NCBI GenBank assembly: GCA_900555175.1 | Contig: USJT01000020.1 | Location: 1-9,921 of the forward strand | Direction of reading: 5' to 3' | DNA from: an uncultured bacterium | GTDB lineage: Bacteria > Cyanobacteriota > Vampirovibrionia > Gastranaerophilales > Gastranaerophilaceae | Length of the DNA: 9,921 bases | Shown: positions 1-6,815 of the stretch, one piece after another | Numbering within the stretch: the first letter of the stretch is position 1 | Layout of the letters: each line of letters begins with the position of its first letter | The notes under the pieces: model-generated | What the model was told of the DNA's origin: nothing | Database searches by the model: none | Seen by the model: only the letters and a program-made list of their open reading frames with translations | Made by a program: the position numbers and the translations under genes

Positions 1-1909
1 TAACCTTCATATCGATTTTTGCCTGAAGTGCTTTTTTCAACAATTCAGGAATATTTAATGCTGTTGGGTTTTCACTTGCTAAATTTTTATAATATTTGTC
101 GAGATAATCGGAAGAAATTCTTTCTTTCCAGTTTTCTTCTCTTACCGAACCTCCGATGTTATATGTAGCATCGGTTATACCTAAAAGATCTGCAAATGAA
201 ATTTGGAATTTTGGTGTAGTCATTAGAATTGCAAATTTTGCACGAACACTTTCTCTGTCGTTTGTTTCACAAAGATTTTTTAATTCGTTTCTTATATTTG
301 CAATATTTTGTCTTCCGTCATCCATGTTCAGATAACCTGCAAGATAAGCAGGATTCCAAGCATCATGTTCTTTTGTGTATTTGCCTTGGCTTCCGTCCTT
401 TAAGGTTCCGATTCTATCTACATAAGTCATGGCTGGAATACTATCGTGTGAACCTAACAGGTACCAATCACCTTTTCTTGCTGTTGCAAGAGCATTTTGA
501 GCTCTAACCCAGTCAAGATTTACTAATCTTGGAAGATGTAGCTTTTTATCATAAATATCTACAAATCTTGACGGATAACTGCATAAATCTTCCCATACAG
601 GCATATCCGGAGTTAGTTTGTATTTTTCTAATTCCGGTAATACAAGTTTTTCTAACAGCTTTGGATAATCCCAATATTTATCATATTCTTGACCTTTAGA
701 ATCTGTTAATTGAGAAACATATTTTTCAACATTTTCATTTTTGTGCGGTCCGCTTACAAATTCTTCTTTATTTGCATGTTTTGATAGTAAATATGGTTCT
801 ATCAAGCCCATAGCATGGTCAATTCTTAAATTCTCGTTGAATTCCAGTGCGTAATCAATTTTTTCTTTTAAAAATTCTCCGCCAATATTTAGTTCATATT
901 TATCGTTTTTGAATATTTTTTTAGGATCTATTACAGGGATATACCATCTTTGAGAAATTCCGTTTGCTTCTCTTGCTCCCATTTCCCAATCTTTTAGAAA
1001 TGCGTCTTTAAAACGCCATTTGTCCATTTTTGAACAGCCTACAAGAAGGTCGTTGTAATATTTAAAACCTTGTTTATCTCGCCATTCTTTGTTTTCTTTT
1101 ATTTGCTTAGTTGCAATAAACTGTTCAAATTTATGTTTATCAATTTCATTACGGTTTTGTCTGATAATATCATGGTAACGCTTTAATGCTTCTGTATCGC
1201 CGTTTTTGACATTTACCATTAAATCTTCATCTTCTTTATTGTGCCAATCATCAGTTTCATCTGTATTATAATGTTTGGCTAGCACTTTGAATACGCCTTC
1301 TTCTGTTAGTCGATTGTTGTGGCGTTGTAAAAATGTTTTGAATTCTTTATTCAAGGCAATAGCTTCAGGCTGATTTTTCGCAAGATTTGCTTTAAAATTG
1401 TTCCAGCTTTCAGAAAGTGCCTTATCATAAGTTTCTACTGCTTCATCAAAGTTTGTTAATTCATAATCATTGTCAGATTTTTCAACAGGTTTTGTAACCT
1501 TGTTGAATGTTTCTTCTGAAAGAATTTTTCCGTATTTATCAGTTGTTAAATCATGAAGATTTATAAAAAGTTTGTTTTTGGCAAATGCGGATGCATTATA
1601 TGGTGACGGTTTAATTTTTCCGTCCTTAAATTCTAATTGCCCGCCAGGTCCAAGCTGGTTCCCATTAAATCCATACAACATTAAAAATTTTGCCCAATCT
1701 TTTGCAGAATCGCCGTATGGGCTGCCGATATTTGTATTTCTTTCAATACTTGATGCAGGAAAGCATGAACCGTGTGTTATAACGACACGATCTTTAGTCC
1801 CAAGAGCATCATAAGTCTTGTTTATAGTATCTCTTAAGCCCGCTTCTTCTTCTTTTCTCGGGCGTCTTTGAAATGATAATTGATAATTATTAATCCCTAA
1901 TACACGCAT
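1..1909 (-). CDS. malQ: 4-alpha-glucanotransferase-like protein (GH77), 3' end off the window
   Basis: GH77 enzymes move alpha-1,4-glucan segments between acceptors in the cytoplasm (maltodextrin/glycogen metabolism). I translated 636 codons from the ATG at 1909-1907; the frame is open at position 1, so only the C-terminus is missing. Family landmarks appear in order: an N-terminal stretch with LGPGG (86-90), SPYNASAFA (102-110, matching the 'SPYxxxSAFAgNp' motif), RIDHAMG (362-368, nucleophile Asp364), VWEDL (438-442, acid/base Glu440), GSHDS (486-490, third acid Asp489) and NIGGSVREENW (584-594, matching 'NxPGTxxxxNW'). All three catalytic carboxylates are therefore present and the catalytic domain is complete. 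Overall similarity is low; the canonical FRGF after RIDH is AMGL here. There is no Shine-Dalgarno sequence before the ATG and no other in-frame start nearby. It lies 52 nt behind the FlhA-C-like gene. The family is fairly certain; exact substrate specificity is not. Confidence 0.8.
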   Translation of the reverse strand, partial: MRVLGINNYQLSFQRRPRKEEEAGLRDTINKTYDALGTKDRVVITHGSCFPASSIERNTNIGSPYGDSAKDWAKFLMLYGFNGNQLGPGGQLEFKDGKIKPSPYNASAFAKNKLFINLHDLTTDKYGKILSEETFNKVTKPVEKSDNDYELTNFDEAVETYDKALSESWNNFKANLAKNQPEAIALNKEFKTFLQRHNNRLTEEGVFKVLAKHYNTDETDDWHNKEDEDLMVNVKNGDTEALKRYHDIIRQNRNEIDKHKFEQFIATKQIKENKEWRDKQGFKYYNDLLVGCSKMDKWRFKDAFLKDWEMGAREANGISQRWYIPVIDPKKIFKNDKYELNIGGEFLKEKIDYALEFNENLRIDHAMGLIEPYLLSKHANKEEFVSGPHKNENVEKYVSQLTDSKGQEYDKYWDYPKLLEKLVLPELEKYKLTPDMPVWEDLCSYPSRFVDIYDKKLHLPRLVNLDWVRAQNALATARKGDWYLLGSHDSIPAMTYVDRIGTLKDGSQGKYTKEHDAWNPAYLAGYLNMDDGRQNIANIRNELKNLCETNDRESVRAKFAILMTTPKFQISFADLLGITDATYNIGGSVREENWKERISSDYLDKYYKNLASENPTALNIPELLKKALQAKIDMKV

Positions 1910-1915
1910 ACAATT

Positions 1916-1921
1916 ATAATA
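1916..1921 (-). promoter_or_regulatory. Possible -10 hexamer abutting the GH77 start codon
   Basis: On the minus strand TATTAT is followed by six bases and then the ATG at 1909; an overlapping perfect TATAAT lies at 1913-1918. No purine-rich ribosome-binding site is present. If TATTAT is a real -10 element, transcription would start at or next to the A of the ATG, giving a leaderless message. No good -35 hexamer is visible at 16-18 nt spacing, and such hexamers arise by chance in AT-rich DNA, so this is tentative. Confidence 0.3.
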
Positions 1922-1961
1922 AATCCAAGAAAAAATTTTTTTGACTATTTGTAACGGATTA

Positions 1962-3440
1962 TTAAATTTCTGCTATAACATTTATTTGAGAATTGCATCC
2001 GATTTCTTCTCTTGAAAGTACTGCTATATCGTTCATATAGTTGCTCAAAAGCGTGAATATTAGATGTCTGAATTCCAGTGGTACCAAAAGTTTTGGAGAT
2101 TCTATATTCATTAATTGTGCTTTTTTCAAAAGTTTTTCTGCCAGTTTTTCTGCAAATCCTGCGTCAATTCTAATTATTGCATCATCACTTTCATCAAAAT
2201 TCGGCATGAATTTATCAAGTGTTTTTTCAGATATTTCAAATGCTGCAATTTCTCCGTCAGAATTTTCGTTTGATTTGCAAATTTGACGGGAAAGTGAAAG
2301 TCTTATTTTTTTGATTAAGTCTGATTTTGTGCTTTCTTGTGCAAAATCATTTATTTTCTCAAAAATGTGTGTGATATCTTTGATTGAAATTTTTTCTCTT
2401 ATAAGGCTTGTTAGAATAAAGCGCAAGTCTGATAATGATATAAAATCAGGAATAATATTGCTTACAAGAAAATCATTGCGTTCATTTACAACGTCTATAT
2501 ATTTATCAAGATCTTCGTAATCCAACAAGTCATCAACATATTTTATTGCACAAAATTCCAATGCTCTCGCAATAAATTCAGAACCTGACATGCCTTCTTG
2601 CCAAAAATCTTTAGCTTTTTCTCGTTCAATCCAAACAATTTTGCGACCTGTTATTTTGTCGATATCGTTTACGGAATTTTTGATTTTCTTTTCAAGATGT
2701 AAATTATCTGAGAAAAACATTAAAAATCCCGGGTATACAAAAGATTTAAAAACTTCCACTCCTCTGATATTTATTGAAAATTCATAAGGATTTAATTTTT
2801 CATCATCTTGAAAAACAATTTTCGGTATTACATAGCCGAGAGTTTCGGTTAATTTTAAACGAGATTTAACTGTTTCTGCAACGAGTTCTTCTTCTTGAAT
2901 TTCGTTATCAGGGTCTATAAAGCCAAGAATTTCTTCACTTAAATGTATTGAGAATTTTTCTTCTTTTAATTTTGAATACATTGCATCAGGAGATGTAGCT
3001 TTTGCAAGTTTTATTTTTAAATCTTCAAGCTCTTTTAGACCAGCTGAAATTTTGTCATTAAGTTTTTTTCTGCTTACTGATGCAGGGGCTTCGCCTTCAA
3101 GTTCTTTTTTTATTTTTGCAATTTTAGCTTTTTGATCTCGAATTTTACTTTGAATATCAAGACATATTTCATAAGGAGAAAGTTCCGGAGAGAGCATTTT
3201 TTCCATTTGACTTTTGAAGGTGGAAATATTTATTGTATCTGCGTTTATTTCATCTGCAGAGCTATCTGCTTCTCTCATAAAAATGCAGTGACAAAGAATT
3301 TGACCTTCATCATTTTCAACCTCTTGCATACTATATAATTCCCAATCATTCATTGACATTTCGTTCAAAAGATTTTGAAGTTCTTGGGTGTTATCGCTCG
3401 GGCAAGTTTTTATAACATACTGCATTTTTTTGTTATACAT
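1962..3440 (-). CDS. Soluble FlhA/SctV cytoplasmic-domain homologue with DUF4177-like N-terminus
   Basis: A 492-residue protein. Residues about 6-56 resemble the small DUF4177 fold (YVIKT..., then NDWELYSM, then CIFMRE). Residues about 92-148 are charged and helical, likely coiled coil. Residues about 163-492 align along the whole cytoplasmic domain of the flagellar export-gate protein FlhA: LGYVIPKIVFQDD (201-213), NPYEFSINIRGVEV (217-230, family 'pNeYxIxixGvEv'), IVWIEREKAKDF (268-279), DFISLSDLRFIL (332-343), REKISIKDI (348-356, family 'RErVSIRDl'), LSRQI (383-387) and IAVLSREEI (472-480, family 'vLSynEI'). FlhA is usually near 690 residues with about eight membrane helices first; none exists here, so the protein is predicted cytosolic. 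In flagella and type III secretion this domain forms the nonameric ring that docks chaperone-substrate complexes. What it does here is unknown. ATG chosen because AAGGAG precedes it by 9 nt; Met6 is a less likely start. It follows udp by 13 nt. Domain call strong, function open. Confidence 0.85.
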   Translation of the reverse strand: MYNKKMQYVIKTCPSDNTQELQNLLNEMSMNDWELYSMQEVENDEGQILCHCIFMREADSSADEINADTINISTFKSQMEKMLSPELSPYEICLDIQSKIRDQKAKIAKIKKELEGEAPASVSRKKLNDKISAGLKELEDLKIKLAKATSPDAMYSKLKEEKFSIHLSEEILGFIDPDNEIQEEELVAETVKSRLKLTETLGYVIPKIVFQDDEKLNPYEFSINIRGVEVFKSFVYPGFLMFFSDNLHLEKKIKNSVNDIDKITGRKIVWIEREKAKDFWQEGMSGSEFIARALEFCAIKYVDDLLDYEDLDKYIDVVNERNDFLVSNIIPDFISLSDLRFILTSLIREKISIKDITHIFEKINDFAQESTKSDLIKKIRLSLSRQICKSNENSDGEIAAFEISEKTLDKFMPNFDESDDAIIRIDAGFAEKLAEKLLKKAQLMNIESPKLLVPLEFRHLIFTLLSNYMNDIAVLSREEIGCNSQINVIAEI

Positions 3441-3449
3441 TGCGCTTTT

Positions 3450-3455
3450 CTCCTT
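3450..3455 (-). promoter_or_regulatory. Ribosome-binding site overlapping the udp stop codon
   Basis: AAGGAG on the minus strand, 9 nt before the ATG at 3440. Its first two bases are the last two of the udp TAA stop (3456-3454). This layout favours translational coupling of the FlhA-C-like gene to udp and fixes its start at 3440. Confidence 0.75.
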
Positions 3456-4224
3456 AATTTTTGTCTTGAGCTATAAGTATTTTTAAGGCTTCTATTGCTG
3501 TTTTTATTGCTTTATCAGTATCATGAACAACAGGATTTTCTAGGTGTTGTTTTTCTCTTTCCTGATTTGCTACTGTCAAAAATACGGAGCCTACTCTTAC
3601 TTTCAAGAAGCTGCCGACTACAAATAAAGCTGCGGATTCCATCTCTGATGCAAGACAGCCAAGTCTTTTCCAAGCTTCCCATTTGTTTTGAAGCTCGTAG
3701 CTTACGGGCATTCTTTCAGGATTATGTTGTCCGTAAAATGAATCTTTACATTGAACAATTCCAGTATGGTATTCATTGCCCAAATTTTTAGCTGCTTTAA
3801 CAAGAGAATTTATAACATCAAGGTTTGCAACTGCAGGAAATTCTATTGGTGCATATTCTTTAGAAGTCCCTTCCATGCGAATAGCGCCTGTTGCAATTAC
3901 AAGGTCTCCGCCTTTTACGTTTATGTCAATTCCGCCGCATGTGCCGACTCTTATAAATGTTTTTGCTCCAACATTTACAAGTTCTTCTAATGCGATAGAT
4001 GCAGAAGGCCCTCCTATACCGGTTGATGTTACGCTAACTTTTACGCCGTTTAAAAATCCGGTATAGGTTGTAAATTCTCTTCTGTCTGCAATTAATTTCG
4101 CATCATCAAAGTATGCTGCTATTTTTTCGCATCTTTTAGGATCTCCAGGAAGAATTACATATTCTCCCACATCACCTTTATTAAGACCGATATGATACTG
4201 TTCTCCATGTATTGAGTATTTCAT
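3454..4224 (-). CDS. udp: Uridine phosphorylase
   Basis: Phosphorolysis of uridine to uracil and ribose-1-phosphate, a cytosolic pyrimidine salvage step. The 256 residues match the usual length of the nucleoside phosphorylase-I family (about 250). Visible landmarks are [14 protein letters not shown] (23-36, phosphate-loop GDPxR), REFTTYTG (49-56), the [12 protein letters not shown] signature (67-78), RVGTCGG (92-98), EFPAVANLD (128-136, as in the E. coli enzyme), [12 protein letters not shown] (163-174, region of the uracil-binding Gln and Arg) and SEMESAAL (193-200, ribose-binding Met-Glu). REFTT, GIGGPS and EFPAVA point to uridine phosphorylase rather than purine nucleoside phosphorylase DeoD. 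The ATG follows an AAAGGA ribosome-binding site (4230-4235) by 5 nt. It lies 65 nt behind skp and 13 nt before the FlhA-C-like gene. No transporter or pyrimidine gene is adjacent, so context does not add to the function call. Confidence 0.92.
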   Translation of the reverse strand: MKYSIHGEQYHIGLNKGDVGEYVILPGDPKRCEKIAAYFDDAKLIADRREFTTYTGFLNGVKVSVTSTGIGGPSASIALEELVNVGAKTFIRVGTCGGIDINVKGGDLVIATGAIRMEGTSKEYAPIEFPAVANLDVINSLVKAAKNLGNEYHTGIVQCKDSFYGQHNPERMPVSYELQNKWEAWKRLGCLASEMESAALFVVGSFLKVRVGSVFLTVANQEREKQHLENPVVHDTDKAIKTAIEALKILIAQDKN

Positions 4225-4289
4225 TTCTTTCCTTTGAGTATTTATAAATTATGTGCAAAGTCTTTTAAAACGGTTGTAACTATATGTTA

Positions 4290-4739
4290 CTAAAATTGAC
4301 CGCTTTTTAATTTTTGTATAACAAGGTCAACACCGCCAACAAAGATTACTCTGTAATCAACTATTGCATCAAGCTTTTGTTCTACAAGAACTTGTTTTGT
4401 TGCTGCTTGAATTTTGTTATAAACTTGTTCTTCTTTATCTGCTTTTAATTTCATATAAGAATCTTGTTTTAATTTAAATTCTCTTGCAGTTTGTTCTTCA
4501 AAGTTTTGTTTTTTCAATGGAGTATCAAGAGATTTGTATTGTTTTTCTTTATCAACCATATATTGTTGCATTTCAAGAGCTTTAGCATCAATATCTTTTA
4601 CAGCTTGTTGTGCAAATGGAAAATTATCTTGAACTTTTTGATAATCGATATATCCTACACCTGCTGCATTAGCTTGATTACCAAGAGTAATGAATAATCC
4701 TGCTGTCATTAAAAGTGCTGCTAATTTGAATTTTTTCAT
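4290..4739 (-). CDS. skp: Skp/OmpH-family periplasmic chaperone
   Basis: Skp binds unfolded outer-membrane proteins in the periplasm and delivers them to the BAM complex. The 149 residues begin with a signal peptide: Lys-rich N-terminus, hydrophobic core 6-19, and an AxA site with likely cleavage after ANA at 23-25. The mature protein opens with VGYIDYQKV (28-36), the standard first strand of OmpH proteins. A long Lys/Glu/Gln-rich helical hairpin follows (about 40-120) with no prolines except near position 74, then the closing strands LDAIVDYRVIFVGGVDLV (123-140), typical of the family's C-terminal core. The length fits E. coli Skp (about 160 with signal). It sits 25 nt downstream of bamA, the classical pairing, with a near-perfect Shine-Dalgarno sequence that predicts high expression. 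The usual next genes, lpxD and fabZ, do not follow. Confidence 0.92.
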   Translation of the reverse strand: MKKFKLAALLMTAGLFITLGNQANAAGVGYIDYQKVQDNFPFAQQAVKDIDAKALEMQQYMVDKEKQYKSLDTPLKKQNFEEQTAREFKLKQDSYMKLKADKEEQVYNKIQAATKQVLVEQKLDAIVDYRVIFVGGVDLVIQKLKSGQF

Positions 4740-4748
4740 TTTTTAATA

Positions 4749-4756
4749 CCTCCTAA
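4749..4756 (-). promoter_or_regulatory. Strong Shine-Dalgarno of skp
   Basis: TTAGGAGG on the minus strand, 9 nt before the skp ATG at 4739, close to the anti-16S consensus and the strongest ribosome-binding site in the window. It lies inside the 25-nt bamA-skp gap and supports stronger translation of the chaperone than of BamA. Confidence 0.75.
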
Positions 4757-4764
4757 GGAATTTA

Positions 4765-6738
4765 TTAATACATTAAGTCACCTACACCGAAAGTAAAGTA
4801 ACCGCCTCTACTGCCGCTATCACCCGGATTTGTAAGCGGAATACCATAATCGATTGATAATGGACCCATTCCGGGGATATAAAGTTTCAAACCGATACCT
4901 GCTGATACAGCATAAAGCGGTCTGTCGTATATTTGGTCTGTGATTGATGGGTTAAATATTTTACCTGCATCAGCCCAAACTGTAAATCTTAAATTATTTA
5001 AGAAGTTAATTCTTGTTTTGTCAAGGAATGGAATTGGAGTTGCAAATTCTGCACTACCCATAACAAAGGCATCACCTGTACCAACACCGCTCATTTTAAA
5101 ACCTCTGATGGTATAAGGACCACCTAATCTGTATGCCATTACTTCAGGCATATTGTCGCCGTGAATTTTTCCGCCTGCTTTAGCAGTGAATGATAACGAT
5201 GATTTCTTTCCGACAGGAATATATTGTTTTACCATACCGGTTAATTTGCCGTGAGTTTTGTTAAAGTCTATCAGTCCAAATTCTTCATCAAATCTCAAGC
5301 TTGCCATTGTACCTTTTCTTGTAACTGTTGCGTTATCACGAGTATCGTACAATAATGCAGGACTTAATGACAGGAATAGGCCGCCTTCTAACTGTTTTGC
5401 ACGTTCAGAAATCGGAATATTATATCTTGAATAAAGGTTGCTGATTTTCTTTCCGTCACCTTCTGAAACGTCAATGTTTTCAACTCCGAGTGAGAATGTT
5501 CCTGTTACGTGTTTGTTCCATTTCATACGGTGTGCAACGGTTGCTTCTGCACCAATTCTTCTTTCAATTGCAAGCGGAACCTGATAAGAACCGAAATCTC
5601 TATAAAAGATTTTACTCATCAAAGATGTATCCGCGTTGTAAAAATAAGGTTTGAAGTAGCTTAATTCTGCTTGCAGGTTCATTCTTCTCTTAATTGATGA
5701 GTCGTTAAGAATTACACCTGTACCTGCGATACCGTTTAAAGAAAGTCTTTCGTTTCTTCCCATAAAGTTGTTATCGGATATTCCGACTGATCCGAATACA
5801 CCTGTTACGGAATCGATACCACCACCAACAGAGATGCTTGCTGTTCTTTGTTCTTCGATATTAATTGTAATATCGTATTTGTCAGGATCTCCTGTCGGTT
5901 CAATTTCTCTTGTTACATCTTTGAAGGCTTGAGTTGCATACAATCTGACAAGGTCTTCTTTTAAAAGATTTTCGTTATATACTTGTCCCGGTTCTGTTAA
6001 AACATTTCTTTCTATAACGTAATCTTTTGTTTTTTCGTTTCCGGAAATTAATATTCTGTTGATTGTACCCTCTTTAATATTGATGTTTACAGTGCCGTCA
6101 GGGTCATCAGAAACGGAATCAATTCTTGCAAGAATGTAACCTTTTGAGCTGTAACAGTCTTGAATTTTAGAAATTGCTTCATTGATTTCGGCAATATTTT
6201 GGGGTTTGCCTTTCATTGGTAAAAGGTAGGAAAGTATTTCATCGGTAGAGATTACGGTATTGCCTTCAATCGTAAAATCTGTTATAGGAGCATTTTCTTC
6301 GACTATTATTTTTAAGGTTACTGTTCCGTCAGAATTGTTTACCGGAATAGCTTTCATTTTTTCCGTAAAATAGCCAAGTTCATAGATAGCCTTAAGATCA
6401 TGACGAACAAGATCTCTGCTGTAAGGTTCGCCTTCATGAAGTTCCATTTGTTGCAGGATTAGAGATTTATCAATAATATTGTTTCCGATAATTTCAATAT
6501 TTTTGATGATTTTATCACCTTTTTTTACGGAAGAAGAAATCTTTTTATCAGATGCATATGTTGATGTAGAAGTAGTTTCGGTAGAATACATTTGAGCAGC
6601 GGACGATGGTTGAACGTCATGTATTTGCGTATCAACCGTATCTCCCCAAAAATTATCTTTTGCAATACTCTGAAGCGGGCAAAGAATAACCAACAGCAGG
6701 GCTATTACAGATATATATATTTTGTTTTGTAAGTTCAA
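4765..6738 (-). CDS. bamA: Outer membrane protein assembly factor BamA (Omp85), three POTRA domains
   Basis: Core of the machine that folds and inserts beta-barrel proteins into the outer membrane. A signal peptide (hydrophobic 8-24, SIA site at 24-26) is followed by a Ser/Thr-rich linker (about 27-75) and three POTRA domains: about 78-149 (IEIIGNNIID...), 151-225 (FTIEGNTVIS...) and 227-298 (ILISGNEKTK...). The barrel starts about 300 and carries DNNFMGRNERLSL (322-334), the loop-6 lid motif TIRGF (543-547, family VRGF/Y), GSAEFATPIPF (561-571) and GPLSIDYGIPL (625-635). The 657 residues are shorter than E. coli BamA (about 800, five POTRAs) and match a three-POTRA cyanobacterial-type protein. 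The start is TTG at 6738-6736: an in-frame TAA lies just upstream, the next Met is residue 50, and only TTG keeps the signal peptide. A weak AAGGT lies 9 nt before it. The C-terminal residue is Tyr, not the usual Phe/Trp. Confidence 0.95.
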   Translation of the reverse strand: MNLQNKIYISVIALLLVILCPLQSIAKDNFWGDTVDTQIHDVQPSSAAQMYSTETTSTSTYASDKKISSSVKKGDKIIKNIEIIGNNIIDKSLILQQMELHEGEPYSRDLVRHDLKAIYELGYFTEKMKAIPVNNSDGTVTLKIIVEENAPITDFTIEGNTVISTDEILSYLLPMKGKPQNIAEINEAISKIQDCYSSKGYILARIDSVSDDPDGTVNINIKEGTINRILISGNEKTKDYVIERNVLTEPGQVYNENLLKEDLVRLYATQAFKDVTREIEPTGDPDKYDITINIEEQRTASISVGGGIDSVTGVFGSVGISDNNFMGRNERLSLNGIAGTGVILNDSSIKRRMNLQAELSYFKPYFYNADTSLMSKIFYRDFGSYQVPLAIERRIGAEATVAHRMKWNKHVTGTFSLGVENIDVSEGDGKKISNLYSRYNIPISERAKQLEGGLFLSLSPALLYDTRDNATVTRKGTMASLRFDEEFGLIDFNKTHGKLTGMVKQYIPVGKKSSLSFTAKAGGKIHGDNMPEVMAYRLGGPYTIRGFKMSGVGTGDAFVMGSAEFATPIPFLDKTRINFLNNLRFTVWADAGKIFNPSITDQIYDRPLYAVSAGIGLKLYIPGMGPLSIDYGIPLTNPGDSGSRGGYFTFGVGDLMY

Positions 6739-6779
6739 AAAATCTCTACCTTAAAAACTTCAATTACTATCCTAAAAAT

Positions 6780-6788
6780 ATTATATCA
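6780..6788 (-). promoter_or_regulatory. Extended -10 promoter of the bamA block
   Basis: TGATATAAT on the minus strand fits the extended -10 consensus TGnTATAAT exactly. It lies in the 77-nt rsmI-bamA gap and would start transcription near 6773, leaving a leader of about 35 nt before the TTG. No good -35 hexamer is seen, which extended -10 promoters tolerate. It is the best candidate promoter for bamA-skp and possibly for the genes behind them. Confidence 0.55.
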
Positions 6789-6815
6789 TAAATTAAAAAA
6801 ATTGGAATATGTAAA

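Noticed and set aside
229..507. Plus-strand open frame of 92 codons
   Set aside because: It lies entirely inside the GH77 gene on the other strand, has an implausible composition (rich in Phe, Leu, His and Cys) and no recognisable motif. The other plus-strand frames inside genes, including 1572-1814, 3495-3791 and 9195-9602, fail for the same reason.
1930..1942. A6T7 tract between the FlhA-C-like and GH77 genes, considered as a terminator or curved-DNA element
   Set aside because: It is self-complementary but has no loop and no GC stem. Such tracts are common in AT-rich DNA, and a bending role cannot be judged from one instance.
4276..4290. Inverted repeat gtaac-tatat-gttac at the end of skp, considered as a terminator
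   Set aside because: The 5-bp AT-rich stem touches the stop codon and is not followed by a clean U-run. It is too weak to call.
4751..4760. Palindromic tcctaagga around the skp ribosome-binding site, considered as an RNA switch
   Set aside because: The arms are contiguous with no room for a loop, so no stable hairpin could hide the Shine-Dalgarno sequence.
6739..6815. rsmI-bamA gap, considered for a small RNA or riboswitch
   Set aside because: Only 77 nt, almost all A/T, with no stem-loop of useful strength. The extended -10 explains the visible signal.
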